Positions 1 through 11,897 are shown, counted from the first letter of the stretch. The stretch: 64,000 bases of DNA from Bedellia somnulentella (GCA_963576735.1 OY755188.1:3038001-3102000); one strand, 5' to 3'. The notes: a model not told the origin generated them from the letters alone. A program made the numbers and translations.

Positions 1-870
1 GAGGAAACTGTTCCATTCGAATGCGAATTTAACGGAAATAGACTCATTTAGTTACGCGTGCGCGGCGTACCCTGTGATGGGCGCTCCGGATTATTCTCTA
101 TATTCTGTGGAATTGAAATGCAGCAATTTAAATATGGAACTACCTTTCCTTACGTTCGATAGAAAAACCGCTGGACTGTGATGTGAATATAATGTGTCGG
201 AAATGTAATGGGTTTCCTCAGTTAGACAAGTTTGTTTTTTAAGATGTGGGTGGTTTTGCTTTAGATTTGCTGTTACTGTTTCTGCATGTTGTAGTTATCA
301 ATTGTTCACTACCCTAACTATTTCCTTCTCTTATTAATTATACTGCTCTAGTGAAAGACATCACACTGTTTAAAATATACCTATATGGTCTCTGAATCCT
401 CATACTTCCTTTTCTTTGTTTAAATTCATATTAGCATATTCTCGTCTAGTTATATGATGTACTTTAGATCGCATGTCTGTACGATCCAGGTAAACTTCTT
501 CCTTCAAATTAATTTGCTCTTTCCTTTCTGGTCGTGAAAAATATATAAGATTTGATTAATAAATTTCCATAGTTCATAGTTTTCGCTAGCAAACCGTGGC
601 CGTTGATTGTAATTGTAATGGTGTATCCATTAAGTTTTGTTTTCAAATTTATTGCATCTGCAATAATGGCCGGGTGGCAGCTCATTTACATTTCAAATGA
701 TAATGACAGCGATGCAGTTGGCCCAGTTATTTTATTACCGCAATGGGAATTATAGCTTTTATGATACGTTTTATTGTTTCGGATGGTCTATTTTGTTTGT
801 GATATCATGGTTACATTACATATACATTGTAGTAAAGTTTGCAAAATAGTTAGTAATATATCGATTTACA
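1..870. other. No recognisable feature
   Basis: A+T-rich sequence without an open frame of note, repeat end or inverted repeat that I can support. Confidence 0.5.
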
Positions 871-1111
871 CACATATACTCACGGCCATAAATGCAGTAA
901 AGGGGTAGCCAGAGCTTTAGAGCTATAATTTCCTAAGCCAAATTTGGAACTTCATAGGGGGCAATATGGTAGAAATAAAGAATCGTTGGTGATGGGTCTC
1001 CAACCTCATCGCCCAAAAACCACTTCAAAAAGCCCCACACGCTTAGTCGCCTCTTATGGCACACGTGGGTAAAAAGAGGTAGTGACATTCTAAGCCGACA
1101 CTTCACAGCAT
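871..1111 (-). mobile_element. SINE-A copy, diverged
   Basis: Reads as the complement of the SINE-A unit: tail remnant, CTCACGGCCATAAAT, the GGGTAGCCAGAGCTTTAGAGCT block, the GGTGATGGGTCTCCAAC block, then CTAAGCCGACACTTCACAGCA at the 5' end. It belongs to the subgroup with 'ggtagaaataaagtatcgttgg'. The 72-codon frame read on the minus strand here is only the SINE. Confidence 0.85.
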
Positions 1112-1375
1112 AGGTCCATTTAAACATCAATAAAACTGATAAATAAGGCATATGACTTGTAAAAGAATTTATATTATTTGTTAATTCACAAAGCTGATTA
1201 GTAATCTTGTAACTATTTCAATTCATAAGATGCCTTATCAGTGACGCATCGTATTTTACAGGCAATTTTTATGATGTCATCGATCAATCATACGCATTTT
1301 TTTATAATGCCTTTACATATGAGCATGTATGATATAAAAAATGGTTTTTGTATACGTATTGATTTAAAAAAAAAT

Positions 1376-1412
1376 TACATACATACATATACTCGCGGCT
1401 ATAAATCTCTTT
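1376..1412 (-). mobile_element. SINE-A 3' end only
   Basis: About 35 bases: (ACAT)n, TATACTCGCGGCTATAAATC, then unrelated DNA. A severely truncated SINE-A copy. Confidence 0.65.
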
Positions 1413-2580
1413 AAGTATTTTTTAAAAAATATAGCAATAAAATAAATAAAATTAAAGTGAAAGAGTCCCTCGTTTCTTGGGTAAGATCTCTACAAGTATT
1501 GCGATAGCCACCACAGCCACTGGCTACCCAGAACCTTCACCATGTTTAATTTATTTCTATAGAATACGAATTATGCTTATTTTACTGAATTGGCTTCATG
1601 AAAATGGCGGATGTTTAATATAATGATGATGAAGGTGTCAATAAAAAAAAGTTTTTGTAGTCTTCTGGTTATTTGGGCTTAGGAGAAATGCATTAACTAA
1701 TTCTAAACCTACACATTAGTACTTATCTTACATGAGTAATGAAAGACCAACAGATAGTATTATCAGCTATCTCCTAATCATAATAATTCTTTTCACTCTG
1801 CATAAAAGGAACAGAGAAATGACTAACGATTGTATTTGAAAATCTTTGAATACACAATCATTAATGAATGATGTAAGATAAGAACTGCCATTAATTGGAC
1901 GTTCTTTCAAATATTATCAAAAGGTTAGTAACAATCAGCCCTGGAGCTGTGAGCGAGTTTCGTGAGTCGTGACAAATTGCTTCCAATGGCTTTGTTCGAC
2001 GAAACAAAGATGTACTAGAACCTCAGATCCAATATGGCGGCGACCAGAGACAATTTAATGTGATTGGCGTACTTCAATAGATAGCGACCTCTTTGCTCGG
2101 AGTCGAAATTTCAGTTTCTGTCTGTTCTTTGGTTGTGAATTCTTGGAAAAGGAAATGTTTTAAATATAAATAATACGTAAAGCAAACATTTTGTACACCT
2201 TTTTGTGGGAATTGCAGTGAAGAAGGAGTATTAAATTTTGAACAATCATAGTTTGTATAGGAAGAGTTGCTTATATATTTTATAAACTTATGCACGAAAA
2301 GTACACAAAATCAATAAAAATACATTAATGACACTACCATTACCATGTATGTATGTATAAAAAAGGTGCTATAAGAGGCCATTATAAACAAATTGTCCCC
2401 AAGACTCTTAGGTCATGTTCAACTTTATCACGCCATTAATTACTTATCCTAACCATGTAAGCGAATGAAGAATGTAAGTTCGCGATCAGGCCTGAAATTC
2501 AGTATTCTGGACATCACACTACTAAAACTACTAGTGGTCGCGTAGAGCCCTAAATTGAACCATTAAGTTGATGTGGAATC
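1413..2580. other. No recognisable feature
   Basis: A+T-rich DNA. A 73-codon minus-strand frame near 2074-2295 shows no recognisable motif and I do not call it a gene. Confidence 0.45.
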
Positions 2581-2720
2581 AAATTCAAATTCAAATTCAT
2601 TTATTTGCTATATAGAACATGGTACATTTGATGATACAACTTAATAATTTAGTTTCACATGTGTAACCTTTGTAGGTATGCAAATTATATCTATAATATT
2701 AAGCTAGCAAAATCTAAATT
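2581..2720 (-). mobile_element. LINE 3' end, probable
   Basis: The run CAAATTCAAATTCAAATTC followed by ATTTATTTGC is typical of the reverse complement of tails of jockey/CR1-like LINEs in insects. No coding part is visible, so this would be a heavily 5'-truncated copy. The inner boundary is a guess. Confidence 0.45.
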
Positions 2721-3335
2721 GTACTAATTACAACATTTTATTAATTACTAAATACCCAGTATTTTTTTAGTTTGTAGCCTATATCTAAGGGTAATTATTT
2801 TAAGATAGCGTAACCCGAGTTTCGAAGAAACTATTACTCAGTCAATTTTAGAAGTTAAGATGGAAAAGAGTGGTGATGAATTTCCACTTACACTTATGAC
2901 CCATTTACGACTTAAAATTCCTCAACTTCCCTGCGACACCACTGAAACTAATAAAACTAATTACTAATAACAGTAACCAATACTAAAACTCTGAGTTATC
3001 TTCAACAAGCAATACAATAAGGAAAATAGCATACAAATAAATCACTATTATTAATATCAGCTGGAGTACATGAACATGTCGGGGTTCAAGTTGAACGACC
3101 GATAGTTTCTGCGAACTAGTTTTCATTTCGCATTGTGGATATTTAAAATGATTACTTACTTATGCACATTATTGGCTGTACTGTACGTGCTTTAGCCTAT
3201 ATTGTAGTACTTTTTGAGTTTAACGCCCTGGAAAAACCGTATGGGAAGCGGTTATTGATTACCAGATGTTTACTATTTGGTTACTATTTATAGATAGTTA
3301 TTTAAACAAACAATATTCAGTTGTATACTAAATAT
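2721..3335. other. No recognisable feature
   Basis: A+T-rich, no supported repeat or gene. Confidence 0.45.
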
Positions 3336-3580
3336 ACATACATACATATACTCACGGCTATAATTCCCTAGAAGGGGTAGCCACAGCTAAGGAATTATAA
3401 ATTCCTCAGCCACTTTTGGAAGTTGAGTGGGGAAAAGATCGGAAAATAAAGGTTTTTGGTGATGGGTCTCCAACCGCATCGCCCAAAAATCCAATAAAAA
3501 GCCTCAATACCCTTAGTGACCTCTTACGACACCCGTGGGTAGAAAGGGGTAGCGACATTCTAAGCCGGCACTACACGGCA
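3336..3580 (-). mobile_element. SINE-A copy, full length
   Basis: Complete unit on the minus strand from the (ATGT)n tail (read as tacatacatacata) to the 5' end CTAAGCCGGCACTACACGGCA. Subgroup with 'aaaggtttttggtgatggg' and 'acgacacccgtgggtagaaagggg'. No clear target-site duplication. Confidence 0.92.
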
Positions 3581-3592
3581 TTATGAGTACTA

Positions 3593-3680
3593 AAAAGGCT
3601 GTAGCTGAGCTTTAGAGATTGAAATTTTTCTGCCACTTTTGGAAGTTGAGTGGGGAAAGGACTGTAAAGTAAGCAAACAT
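3593..3680 (-). mobile_element. SINE-A internal fragment
   Basis: Directly adjoins the previous copy and repeats only the segment GTAGCTGAGCTTTAGAG ... CCACTTTTGGAAGTTGAG. Part of a second, truncated copy. Confidence 0.7.
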
Positions 3681-3948
3681 ATCGACGAAAATCATGAAAA
3701 ATTAGTTATAGAGTGATATTTATAGATTTATACCGGTGCCATTACTATTCATTTAGTTAGACGGAGACCATCGGTCGAAACCAGGGACGTCCCTGGCTAA
3801 CTCTTCTGTTGCGCTTCGTTTATGTCTGGCAATCTTCTTGTAAATGTTCTTCATCTTCTTCGAACAAATTCTGTATCGGATTGATTGTGTCTATTCATGA
3901 CTTTACATATCTCTTTCACCGTTTTTCATCCTTAATCTTTATTCCATA

Positions 3949-4152
3949 GACACATATACGGTCATAAATCCCAAAACGGGTCCCAGAGCTACAGAATAAG
4001 AAATTCCTTAGCTACCTTTTTAAAGTTTAAGTATCGTTGGTGATGGGTCCCCAGCGTACCGACTTAAAAAGCCCCGTCACCATAGTTGCCTCGAAGGCCA
4101 ACTGCAGGAAGAAATGGGGTAGTGCTATTCTGAGCCGACACTAACAGCGTTA
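3949..4152 (-). mobile_element. SINE-A copy, diverged
   Basis: Contains CATATACGGTCATAAATCCC, GTATCGTTGGTGATGGGTC, a degraded middle and GGGGTAGTGCTATTCTGAGC at the 5' side. Internal bases are lost around 4050-4110. Confidence 0.8.
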
Positions 4153-6586
4153 TTGTCTTGTAGTGTTATTTTAACCAAGCCTAACAACGTTATTGTGTAG
4201 TAAAACAGCCAAGGTCTGGACCAGAGTTGTCTCGCCATTCAATGAGGACCTAACAACAATAACTCATGATCATATCATAATATAACTTCGTCTAAGGTTT
4301 CTTCGGTTTGTTCACTATCAACAAGTTTGCTATAAAACTATTGAGAACTAAATACATGTATTCTTATGACTATAATAACAATTGTGATGGTTTAGGATTA
4401 CAAAAGTTTTATTTTTTAGCAGAGCAGTATGTCTATTTATGTCATTATAGTTTTCTAGAATACATTTATAGACAGATTTTAAGTAGTACAGAGACTAAGT
4501 AACCCTACAATTTGCAAGAACTTATCTCCACCTAGTTTTTTTTATATTCGCCACTTTTCATTTATAACTAAGTAAAGATTGTTTAATGCATGCCTTAATG
4601 ATTTTCGATATGAAAGCGGTTTCTTTGCCAGTCGGTTTTAATCTGAAAATTACACGGTACCATAATAAATATAATTTTTGAGTTTTATTGTTTCACTAAA
4701 TGCCAACTATTAGATATGGCTGGGCCCCATAAAATCGTCTCTGCGGTGAACCCAGTCTGCTTTTACGAGTGTTCATGTGGTATTTTAATTAATAATCGAG
4801 CATGTAGCACGCGAGAGCCCGCTCGCTAATACGTTGCTTCAAAATGAGCATTTTATTGTCACTAAAAACCGTCGCTATGGCCGCCATTTTACTTTTAAAG
4901 TCAAACATTCCATAGAGAATAGACTGGGTTGTTTTTTTAAATGTAAAAGAGACTGGGATTGAAGTAAGCGAGCGAACCAGACGCTCCTTTACATGCCTGT
5001 ATTGTCCAAACTTATTTCTCCCGCTATGTTCGCATTTATCAAAAGCAAAGCACAGGAAACGCTTTGTCTCTACATTAATTAAACGAGCTCTCGGCTCCTT
5101 GTTCTCGTACGACATCTGACGTAGATAACTCCTGTTCGAGCCGTTGCACTAATTCATTACTTTCTGGCAGTTTTCCAAAAGGGGCGACAAGTGCGCCCGT
5201 GTATGAACGGGTTCTATCAAATCGTCTTCACGTGACCTGAACTTCAGATAACACCTTTGTGCGGCCATCTTTGTGTTACGATCGTGTCGCGTTAAGATTT
5301 CATTAATCAACGTCCGGGTTATGTGAATGCTTCACTTGTGAACTGCGAATTACGCCGAGTATATCTAAAGGGGTGGAGGAACTAAATGTGTTGTTCCACG
5401 CACTGTACATAAGTTAGCGTCTCAGATTACCTAAGAAATACTTGATACACCTGATGACTAACTAAACACATATATACGTTTTTACTCACATATGTCATCA
5501 AACTACGCTTTCAATCATTGGTAGAGTCTAATTCTATATTAGTTGGTTCTTTAATGTCCTTTATAATCTTTGAAAGAGTAAACTGACAGATTGTAACTTC
5601 TATTAACAAGCCGTTATTTAAGCGGAATAATCTTATAGTCCGATTAAACTCTTCATATACAAAGGATCGATATAAAATTGATGGAGCTCAGCACATACAA
5701 ATACTCGTTGGGAGTGACCAGTTTTAGAAATTAGCATATAAAACAGCTTAGCTGTCTTCAAGAATGTGTGACAAATACTCTATGGCGCCTGCCTCTCGTA
5801 CGGACACGACGCACACAAGCGTTTAACGTCTGTGATTGGTTGATATTGCAACTACTACATTCACACTCATAGCGTTGTCTCAAAGAGCGAACGACCTTGT
5901 AAATGTGAACTATACGTGAGTAATATTGGGTTCGACATACTGCCACCAAATCCCTCTTTTGTAAAACAAATTTAAATGGATTTAAGGACTCGTGTTTACA
6001 AACACATTCGTGGATCTGATTTGATTGCGTAATTAGGATTTGAATGATGGCTGGGCGGTCTGAAAGCTGCCTAGCTGGTTAGTTGTCGAATGAAATATGG
6101 TAATTTAAATGGAATTGTTATGTTAAATGTGGTAGCGATTGGATTTTATTAGTTATATTTTCAATTAGGGATTATAGGGACAAAAACTCGAATGAAATGT
6201 GGAGATCTTTAGGGGGGATTATGTCGATCCGTGTTAGTGAAGAATAATATAAAATATATAAACATTATTGAGCACAATCTTTGCGTTAATTTGTCACAGT
6301 CCTTTTTAAGAGCAATGTGGTCTTTTCGCTGACGCAAGGTAATCTTCACACTTGTTAATACACTCGCAGTTACAAGTTATACTGAGATTATGTTAAAACA
6401 TGTACTTAAAAGGATATGAATGACATCATAACCAGTTTTTTACCAGTTTTATCTAATTAAACGTCTTATATATAATCAGTAATGTTTAATGTGTTAAAAT
6501 TGTCAGAAGGCTTGAATCCTGTTTATTCATATATCATGTCGCATGATATATTAACCTTTTCTGCTAAATATTTAACTCGAACTTAA
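4153..6586. other. Unannotated stretch; one 108-codon frame, unsupported
   Basis: No repeat recognised. Around 4720-5330 the base composition is richer in G+C and CpG than its surroundings, and a 108-codon minus-strand frame lies at 4789-5115 (MSYENKEPRARL...). I recognise no domain in it, and it could be chance. If a host exon or promoter exists in this part of the window, this is one of the few candidates. Confidence 0.3.
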
Positions 6587-6712
6587 ACGTTCACGCCATA
6601 TATCGCCGAAGGGGTTGACAGGTACTAATACTTGTGAACATCACATGAAATTGTCGCCTGATGTTCAGAGTACCCACGTATTGTTTGCACGGTGAGACGT
6701 GCTTACGTTATT
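6587..6712 (-). mobile_element. SINE-B 3' part
   Basis: Complement of the SINE-B end: CGTTCACGCC ... CGAAGGGGTTG..AGGTACTAATACTT, then the CACATGA..TTGTCGCCTG and GTTCAGAGTACCCACG segments. The tRNA-like head is missing. Confidence 0.8.
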
Positions 6713-7383
6713 TATTACCGTTTTAGTGCCCACAGCTGATGAATTGGTATTCTTTTATTAACTATAACTGGTCGAAGGTTTCTTCATATTCAAGCGATTT
6801 TATAGGGATGAGATATACTTATTATATTCATAGTTAACATACATGTTTGGTTTACTGGATATATTTATATCAAACATTAACAAACATTTGAATTTTAATT
6901 AGTGAATCAATCTATAATATACTTATAGTAAAATCTACAACTTGTAGCCCCAATACTATTCTACCGGTAGCCGCTTCGTTTGATACAAAGATAAGAAAAG
7001 AATTAGTAATGAATCCATAAATTTGGACGGCAACCATTGCTCTATAAGTCTATAGATACGAGTATCTCCTGAATTTATTGGACGAGATAACGCTATATGA
7101 TTTTGGATATTTGGTATTCAAAGTATTCCGTATTAAATAGATATTAATGTTCGAATCTAAAAGATATATTGTTTGTTTTGGGACTTGGATACTAATTGGA
7201 TTTTTAAGTTTATCTTTAGTACTTGCTTTTTATTCTTGTAGATGTATGTTTGTCGATAAGTTAAATCTAGCTTTGAGCTCGTTCTTTGTTTTATGTTGGC
7301 TCAGTAAAGCATTACCTCATTTCTTTCTATGAGACTTACAAAAGGGGGCTAATGATTTTGGGGCCTTTTAAGTTAATTTTAGA
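6713..7383. other. No recognisable feature
   Basis: A+T-rich. A 61-codon frame at 7147-7332 is rich in hydrophobic residues but has no other support. Confidence 0.4.
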
Positions 7384-7691
7384 ATTTATATTTAGGATAC
7401 ATACATACATACATATACTCACGGCTATATATCCCTTGAAGGGGTAACCAGAGCTAAGGAATTATAAATTCCTCAGCCACTTTTGGAAGTTGAGTGGGGA
7501 AAAGATGGTAAAACTAAAGGTTTTTGGTGATGGGTCTCCAACCGCATCGCCCAAAAATCCAATAAAAAGGCCCAATACCCTTAGTCGCCTCTCACGACAC
7601 TCGTGGGTAGAAAGGGGTAGCGACATTCTAAGCCGGCACTACACGGCAAAGCCGGCACTACACGGCAATAGGATATTTATATTTAGGATGC
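7384..7691 (-). mobile_element. SINE-A copy with target-site duplication
   Basis: The element lies at about 7401-7670. It is flanked by direct copies of TTATATTTAGGAT(A/G)CAT (left from 7385, right from 7677), a target-site duplication of about 16 bp. At its 5' end the last 19 bases, AAGCCGGCACTACACGGCA, are present twice in tandem (about 7630-7648 and 7649-7667), a small duplication probably made during reverse transcription or integration. Confidence 0.93.
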
Positions 7692-7716
7692 ATACTATTA
7701 TTTTACTTGGGAATAA

Positions 7717-7951
7717 TACATACGTATACTCACGGCTATGAATGCACAAAAGGGCTAGCTATGGCTTCACAATACGAAATTAATGAGCCACATTTTTAAA
7801 TTAAGTGGGGAAACGATTGTAAAATCTAAGTTCTTGGTGATGGGTCTCTAACCGCATCGCCCAAAAACCACTTAAAAAGCCCTTACCCTTAGTCGCCTCT
7901 TACGACGCCCGTGGGTAGAAAGGGGTAACACTAAGCCGTCACTACACGGCA
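7717..7951 (-). mobile_element. SINE-A copy
   Basis: Second copy in the same orientation, only about 25 bp beyond the previous duplication. CGTATACTCACGGCTATGAA at the 3' side and CACTACACGGCAA at the 5' end; somewhat diverged in the middle. Confidence 0.88.
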
Positions 7952-8926
7952 AACAAACTTCCTAATATCTCTATAAAACCGGTCCTACGTTGCCACTCTA
8001 TCCAGTAGCGTTAATTGTGTAACATGCTGGTTAAAACAGTAGTCCATTACAAACTAATAGCTGTGATGGCTGTAATCATTCCTCGTTGGTACATTTCGGG
8101 TGGATGGTAATTGGAATTTATTTTTAGTTATTGTGGCCCTAATTTGTCGGGATATAAAAACACTGTCCTATCTTTTTTCTTGGTTCCTGAATTTTGAGTG
8201 GTTGTTCGTAGCAAAGGCTGGAATTGTATCACAAAAGTGAATTACAAAAATCTTCTCCTATCTCAATTTCCAAAGAGTAGTATAAAATATCAGTCACACG
8301 CTTCCACACAATATCAGTTATAATTATTTGTTAACACTATATTAATCATTAATGTAATCTTAGGGAAGAGAGATTGCCTCGTGAATAGGCCGTAAATCTC
8401 CATTAATAAGAGGCTCGGATACGTAAATGAAAGCTGAGTGCCTACCATGTTGTTTTAGCTCGATGGCGAAATTCGATTTATCTAAGCGTTTGATGGAGTG
8501 TGAGTCTGCGTAATCTCATAATGTTCTCAACATCTTAGCATATATTTTTGGATATTTGATCAAAATTTATAAATAGCACATTTTTTTAACATATCATGCT
8601 CATGCATTTCTTCATCAACCAAATTATAAAACAGCACAAGATTTGTTATTATTTTATGAATTCAAACTATTGAAAGACATTTATGGAATATTCCTTACTA
8701 GGTGGGCAAAAAAGCTTAGTATGCCGAAATTTGGAGCGAAACTGACCAAAATTAAAGAGATAGCAGATTTGCTTACAATAGTTTCCCATAGACTTACATA
8801 GGAAACTTTAAAGGGTGTTCATTTCTCAATGGTAACAATTATTCGAAAAATTTCTTCGTCTCAACCTGGTCCATCAAGCCTTTGACCATCGTGCAAAATT
8901 TGGCTGAGGTCGGATATACCGTTTAG
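7952..8926. other. No recognisable feature
   Basis: About 1 kb of A+T-rich DNA, no supported gene or repeat. Confidence 0.45.
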
Positions 8927-9348
8927 GTTACATGCGAACAGTATATGTAATGTAAAGCTGTGTGATAGAGTGAGAAATACTGTGATCCGTGAACGAGTAG
9001 GTTTGAAAGATGACGTAGTATGCAAGATAAAAAAAGGAATGTTGAGGTGGTTTGGGCACATAGAGAGGATGGATGAAAATAAAGTAGCGAAAGAGATATA
9101 TAGAGCCAATGTGGATGGGAATGTTAGTAGAGGACGGCCTCGTAAAACGTTTCTTGATCAGATAGAAAACGTTCTTATGAAGGCGGGGGTCCGAAGTGAG
9201 AAGAATAAAAGAGCATGTATGAGAAGAATAATGAATGTAAGGGAAGCAAGAGAGGTTCGTCAAAATCGTACTAAGTGGCGAACGATAGTCTCTGCCTACC
9301 CCAATGGGAATAATGGGCGTGAGTATAAGTAAGTAAGTTACATGCGAA
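8927..9348 (+). mobile_element. LINE-L copy, 5'-truncated, with target-site duplication
   Basis: The retrotransposon sequence is 8939-9336. It is flanked by the 12-bp direct repeat GTTACATGCGAA (8927-8938 and 9337-9348). It starts inside the reverse transcriptase gene and ends CTACCCCAATGGGAATAATG, GGCGTGAGTATAAGTAAGTAA. The tail is (AAGT)n, unlike the (ATGT)n tail of other LINE-L copies. It is about 398 bp. The intact duplication and open reading frame point to a fairly recent insertion. Confidence 0.93.
8970..9332 (+). pseudogene. Reverse transcriptase C-terminal fragment (LINE-L)
   Basis: An open frame of 120 codons encodes the region downstream of the polymerase core of a non-LTR retrotransposon reverse transcriptase. 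Visible landmarks are RERVGLKDDV, GMLRWFGHIERMD, a GRPRKTFLDQIE block and the tail DRTKW-like NRTKWRTIVSAYPNG. The catalytic motifs lie upstream and are absent because the copy is 5'-truncated, so it cannot encode an active enzyme. The start methionine is internal to the original protein. The same C-terminal sequence occurs at 54887-55498, 61370-61930 and, on the other strand, 31809-32001. The exact LINE clade is not decided from this part alone. Confidence 0.9.
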
Positions 9349-9900
9349 ATACAAAAGTTGAAAGAATGCCGAAGCCTAATTAGATTTAAGCCTGAATAAC
9401 AAAAACTTAATTATCTCATAAACTCCTATTAATTAAATATTTCCTGCGGACATTACTTATAATAATCACTCGTATTTATCTACATTACGTAGTACATAGC
9501 ATGTACGAGAATATTTCGAAAAGCCATGGTAACCGAATGCTGTGGTCAGAGTATATTATAGAAGAGCCGTTACTCAGGCCGACGACATTTTTTGTCCAGC
9601 GCATTTTCTTTACTCGTTCCGAATTAGTTTTTCAATGCCCGGTCTTGTATCGTGGGCCTTCGCCTCAAAGGAGTTTTTCTTGTCACAGTGTAATGGTAAA
9701 AATTCGTTCGTGTTTTTGTTAGTTCTGTTACGTCTTACTTCGAGTTTGTATATACGCTTTTTTGTGGATGATGAAGTTCATTAATTAGACTCGGAGACAT
9801 ATACTTGGTACAATATTCTTAGTTTTGTGTAGAAAAAGATGTTTTATGTCAGTGTTTAGTTTTTTTAAATACAGTAGTTATTTTTTTGTTTTAACATTAT
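9349..9900. other. No recognisable feature
   Basis: Two overlapping short plus-strand frames (9501-9722, 9542-9784) show no motif I know; I do not call them. Confidence 0.4.
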
Positions 9901-10149
9901 ATACATACATACATATGCTCACGGCTATAAATCCCAAGATGGGGTAGCCAGAGCTAAGGAACTAAAAGTTCCTCAGCCACTTTTGGAAAGTTGCGTGGGG
10001 AAAAGATGGCAAAATAAAGGTTGTCGGTGATGGGTCTCCAACCGCATCGCCCAAAAAGCCCTTAAAAGCCCCAATACCGTTAGAAGCCTCTTACTTACAC
10101 CCACCGGCAGAAATGGGGTAGTGTTATTCTAAGCCGACACTGCACAGCA
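9901..10149 (-). mobile_element. SINE-A copy, full length
   Basis: From (ATAC)n and CATATGCTCACGGCTATAAA to CTAAGCCGACACTGCACAGCA. Belongs to the subgroup with 'gttggtgatggg' and 'acccaccggcagaaatggggtag'. Confidence 0.92.
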
Positions 10150-10597
10150 ATAAAATTAACAGGATTAAAATGTGTTAACATTGTGGGAACTACATCTAAT
10201 CATACAATTAATAAACTGTTCTTGCTCTCAGAGGGTCCTTGCTCTTGGTTTTAATTCATTCTATTTATATACATTTCAAAGCTCTCTGGCTTATTTATAT
10301 TTTTGTGGATTATAAATCCCTAAAGATATCTGCATGCTCAGATTCAAAACTGCGGAGTATACAAGCGTTATAAAAAAACACGATAGTCCCGTTTTCACCC
10401 ACGACCCAACCCAGATCTAAGTCTAAATAAGGTTCTTATCAACAGGAACGTTGTAGAAAAAGGGCCAAAGTAATTTCGCAACAATGATTCCCATTTCGCA
10501 AAACAGGTTCAATTTCCTTTTATTGGTAGCTTTGATTCTGATCGGTCAGTAATGTTTTGTAATTCGGATGATTACAAAAATAGATCGAATTAGTAGT
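10150..10597. other. No recognisable feature
   Basis: A+T-rich spacer between two SINE-A copies. Confidence 0.45.
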
Positions 10598-10800
10598 TGC
10601 TGTATAGTGCCGGCTAAGAATAGCGCTACCCCATTTCTTCCGTTGGGTGTACGTAAGAGGCGACTAACGTTATTGGGGCTTTTACGGGAAAATTGGGCGA
10701 TGCGGTTGAGATCCATCACCAACAACCTTTATTTTACCATCTTTTCCCCACTTAACTTACCAAAAGGGGTTGAGAAATTTCTAATTCCTTTGATATCGAA
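10598..10800 (+). mobile_element. SINE-A copy lacking its 3' end
   Basis: Starts TGCTGTATAGTGCCGGCTAAG and runs to the 'gagaaatttctaattcctt' segment, where it is replaced by unrelated bases. The CTACCCC hairpin and GTGAG end are missing. It then abuts an inverted copy. Confidence 0.88.
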
Positions 10801-10805
10801 ATAGT

Positions 10806-11042
10806 TACATATACCCACGGCCAAAAATACCAAAAAGGGGTCAGAGCTTAAGAGCTAGAAACTTCTCAGCTACATTTGGAAGTTGATAGGGGACAAGATG
10901 GTAGAAATAAAGTATCGTTGGTGATGGTCTCCAACCGCATCGCCCAAAAACCACTTAAAAAAGCCCCATAATATTAGTCGCCTCTTACGACACCAGTGGG
11001 TAGAAAGGGTTAGTGTCATTCTAAGCCGGCAAAACACGGCAA
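10806..11042 (-). mobile_element. SINE-A copy
   Basis: Inverted relative to the preceding copy (tail-to-tail). CATATACCCACGGCC at the 3' side; CTAAGCCGGCAAAACACGGC at the 5' end. Subgroup with 'ggtagaaataaagtatcgttgg'. Confidence 0.9.
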
Positions 11043-11257
11043 TATCCTATTTTAAATTTAATCATTCTTTCTCAATCTCGTTGATGCACATTTTCGCACG
11101 CTGTCCATGGTTGTGAGAAGTTGTGATCGTTTGGCTCACGTCCAAGATATTACAAATCGAATCCCCCTGTTCTGTTGCGGTCTGCTTCATTGGACATTGA
11201 CCGCTAAACTTCTTTTAATAATTCTTGTTTTAACTCAACCCGAACACGTGATGAAAC

Positions 11258-11345
11258 CTTAGTAGCTCAGTGGGTAGAACACCGAGCAGACGATGACGGT
11301 TCAAATCCCGGGTCGGGTCTACACCAATTTGGCTTTTCTAAAGAA
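11258..11345 (+). mobile_element. SINE-B, tRNA-like head (left half of split copy)
   Basis: Contains an A-box-like TAGCTCAGTGGGTAGAACAC and a B-box-like GGTTCAAATCC, spaced as in a tRNA, followed by GGGTCGGGTCTACACCAATT and TTTTCTAAAG. In intact copies (30575, 63449) this is followed at once by CATATGTGTGG; here that part resumes only near 11898, so the copy was split by an insertion. Not a functional tRNA gene: the acceptor stem cannot be paired and no second half follows. Confidence 0.85.
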
Positions 11346-11897
11346 GAAGAAGAAAAAACGGTTATTTGCTGCCAGTCGCACATGAACATATAAATATTTT
11401 TACAAAATAAATGAAGGTAAAAAAAACATTTAACAATAAAAACAGTGTTGATCTCACATAATGCGCGAAAACAACAAAATGGCGTCTGACTCAGCGTTGT
11501 CGTTGTGAGTTTTAAAGTGCTAATAGACGATCGAACATGTACGGCGCGCACCACGAACTGTGCGGTGCGCTCTAGCCTACAGACGATCGAACATGTACGG
11601 CGCGCACCATCGCACAGTGTACCGCAAGCGCTTCGAACCAGCCCGCACCAATATTAATAATAATTATGTGCGGCGAACCACGCTACACACGTTCGTTTTT
11701 GGTACGGCCCGTACCACGAACACTGGTGCGCGCCGTACATGTTCGATCGTCTATTAGCACTTTTACCTCACAACACTGATTTTCAGTCAGCGCCAGACTT
11801 GTAGTGACATACGGACCTTACATAAATTTAATTCACTACAGCCAATTGATTGTAAAACATAACAAAAAATAATAATTAAAAAATGATCAGTGAATGA
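11341..11897. mobile_element. Foldback DNA transposon inserted in SINE-B
   Basis: The insertion of about 555 bp carries long inverted ends. The best-matched part, AAAGTGCTAATAGACGATCG plus AACATGTACGGCGCGCACCA, is at 11514-11553 and, inverted, at about 11724-11764. A looser match extends outward through (G)GCGTCTGACT / CGCTGACTGA to about 11471 and 11805. A third copy of AGACGATCGAACATGTACGG lies inside at 11581-11609. The ends are unusually rich in CpG for this window. No transposase frame is present, so it is non-autonomous. The superfamily is not clear and the exact outer ends are uncertain. Confidence 0.75.
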
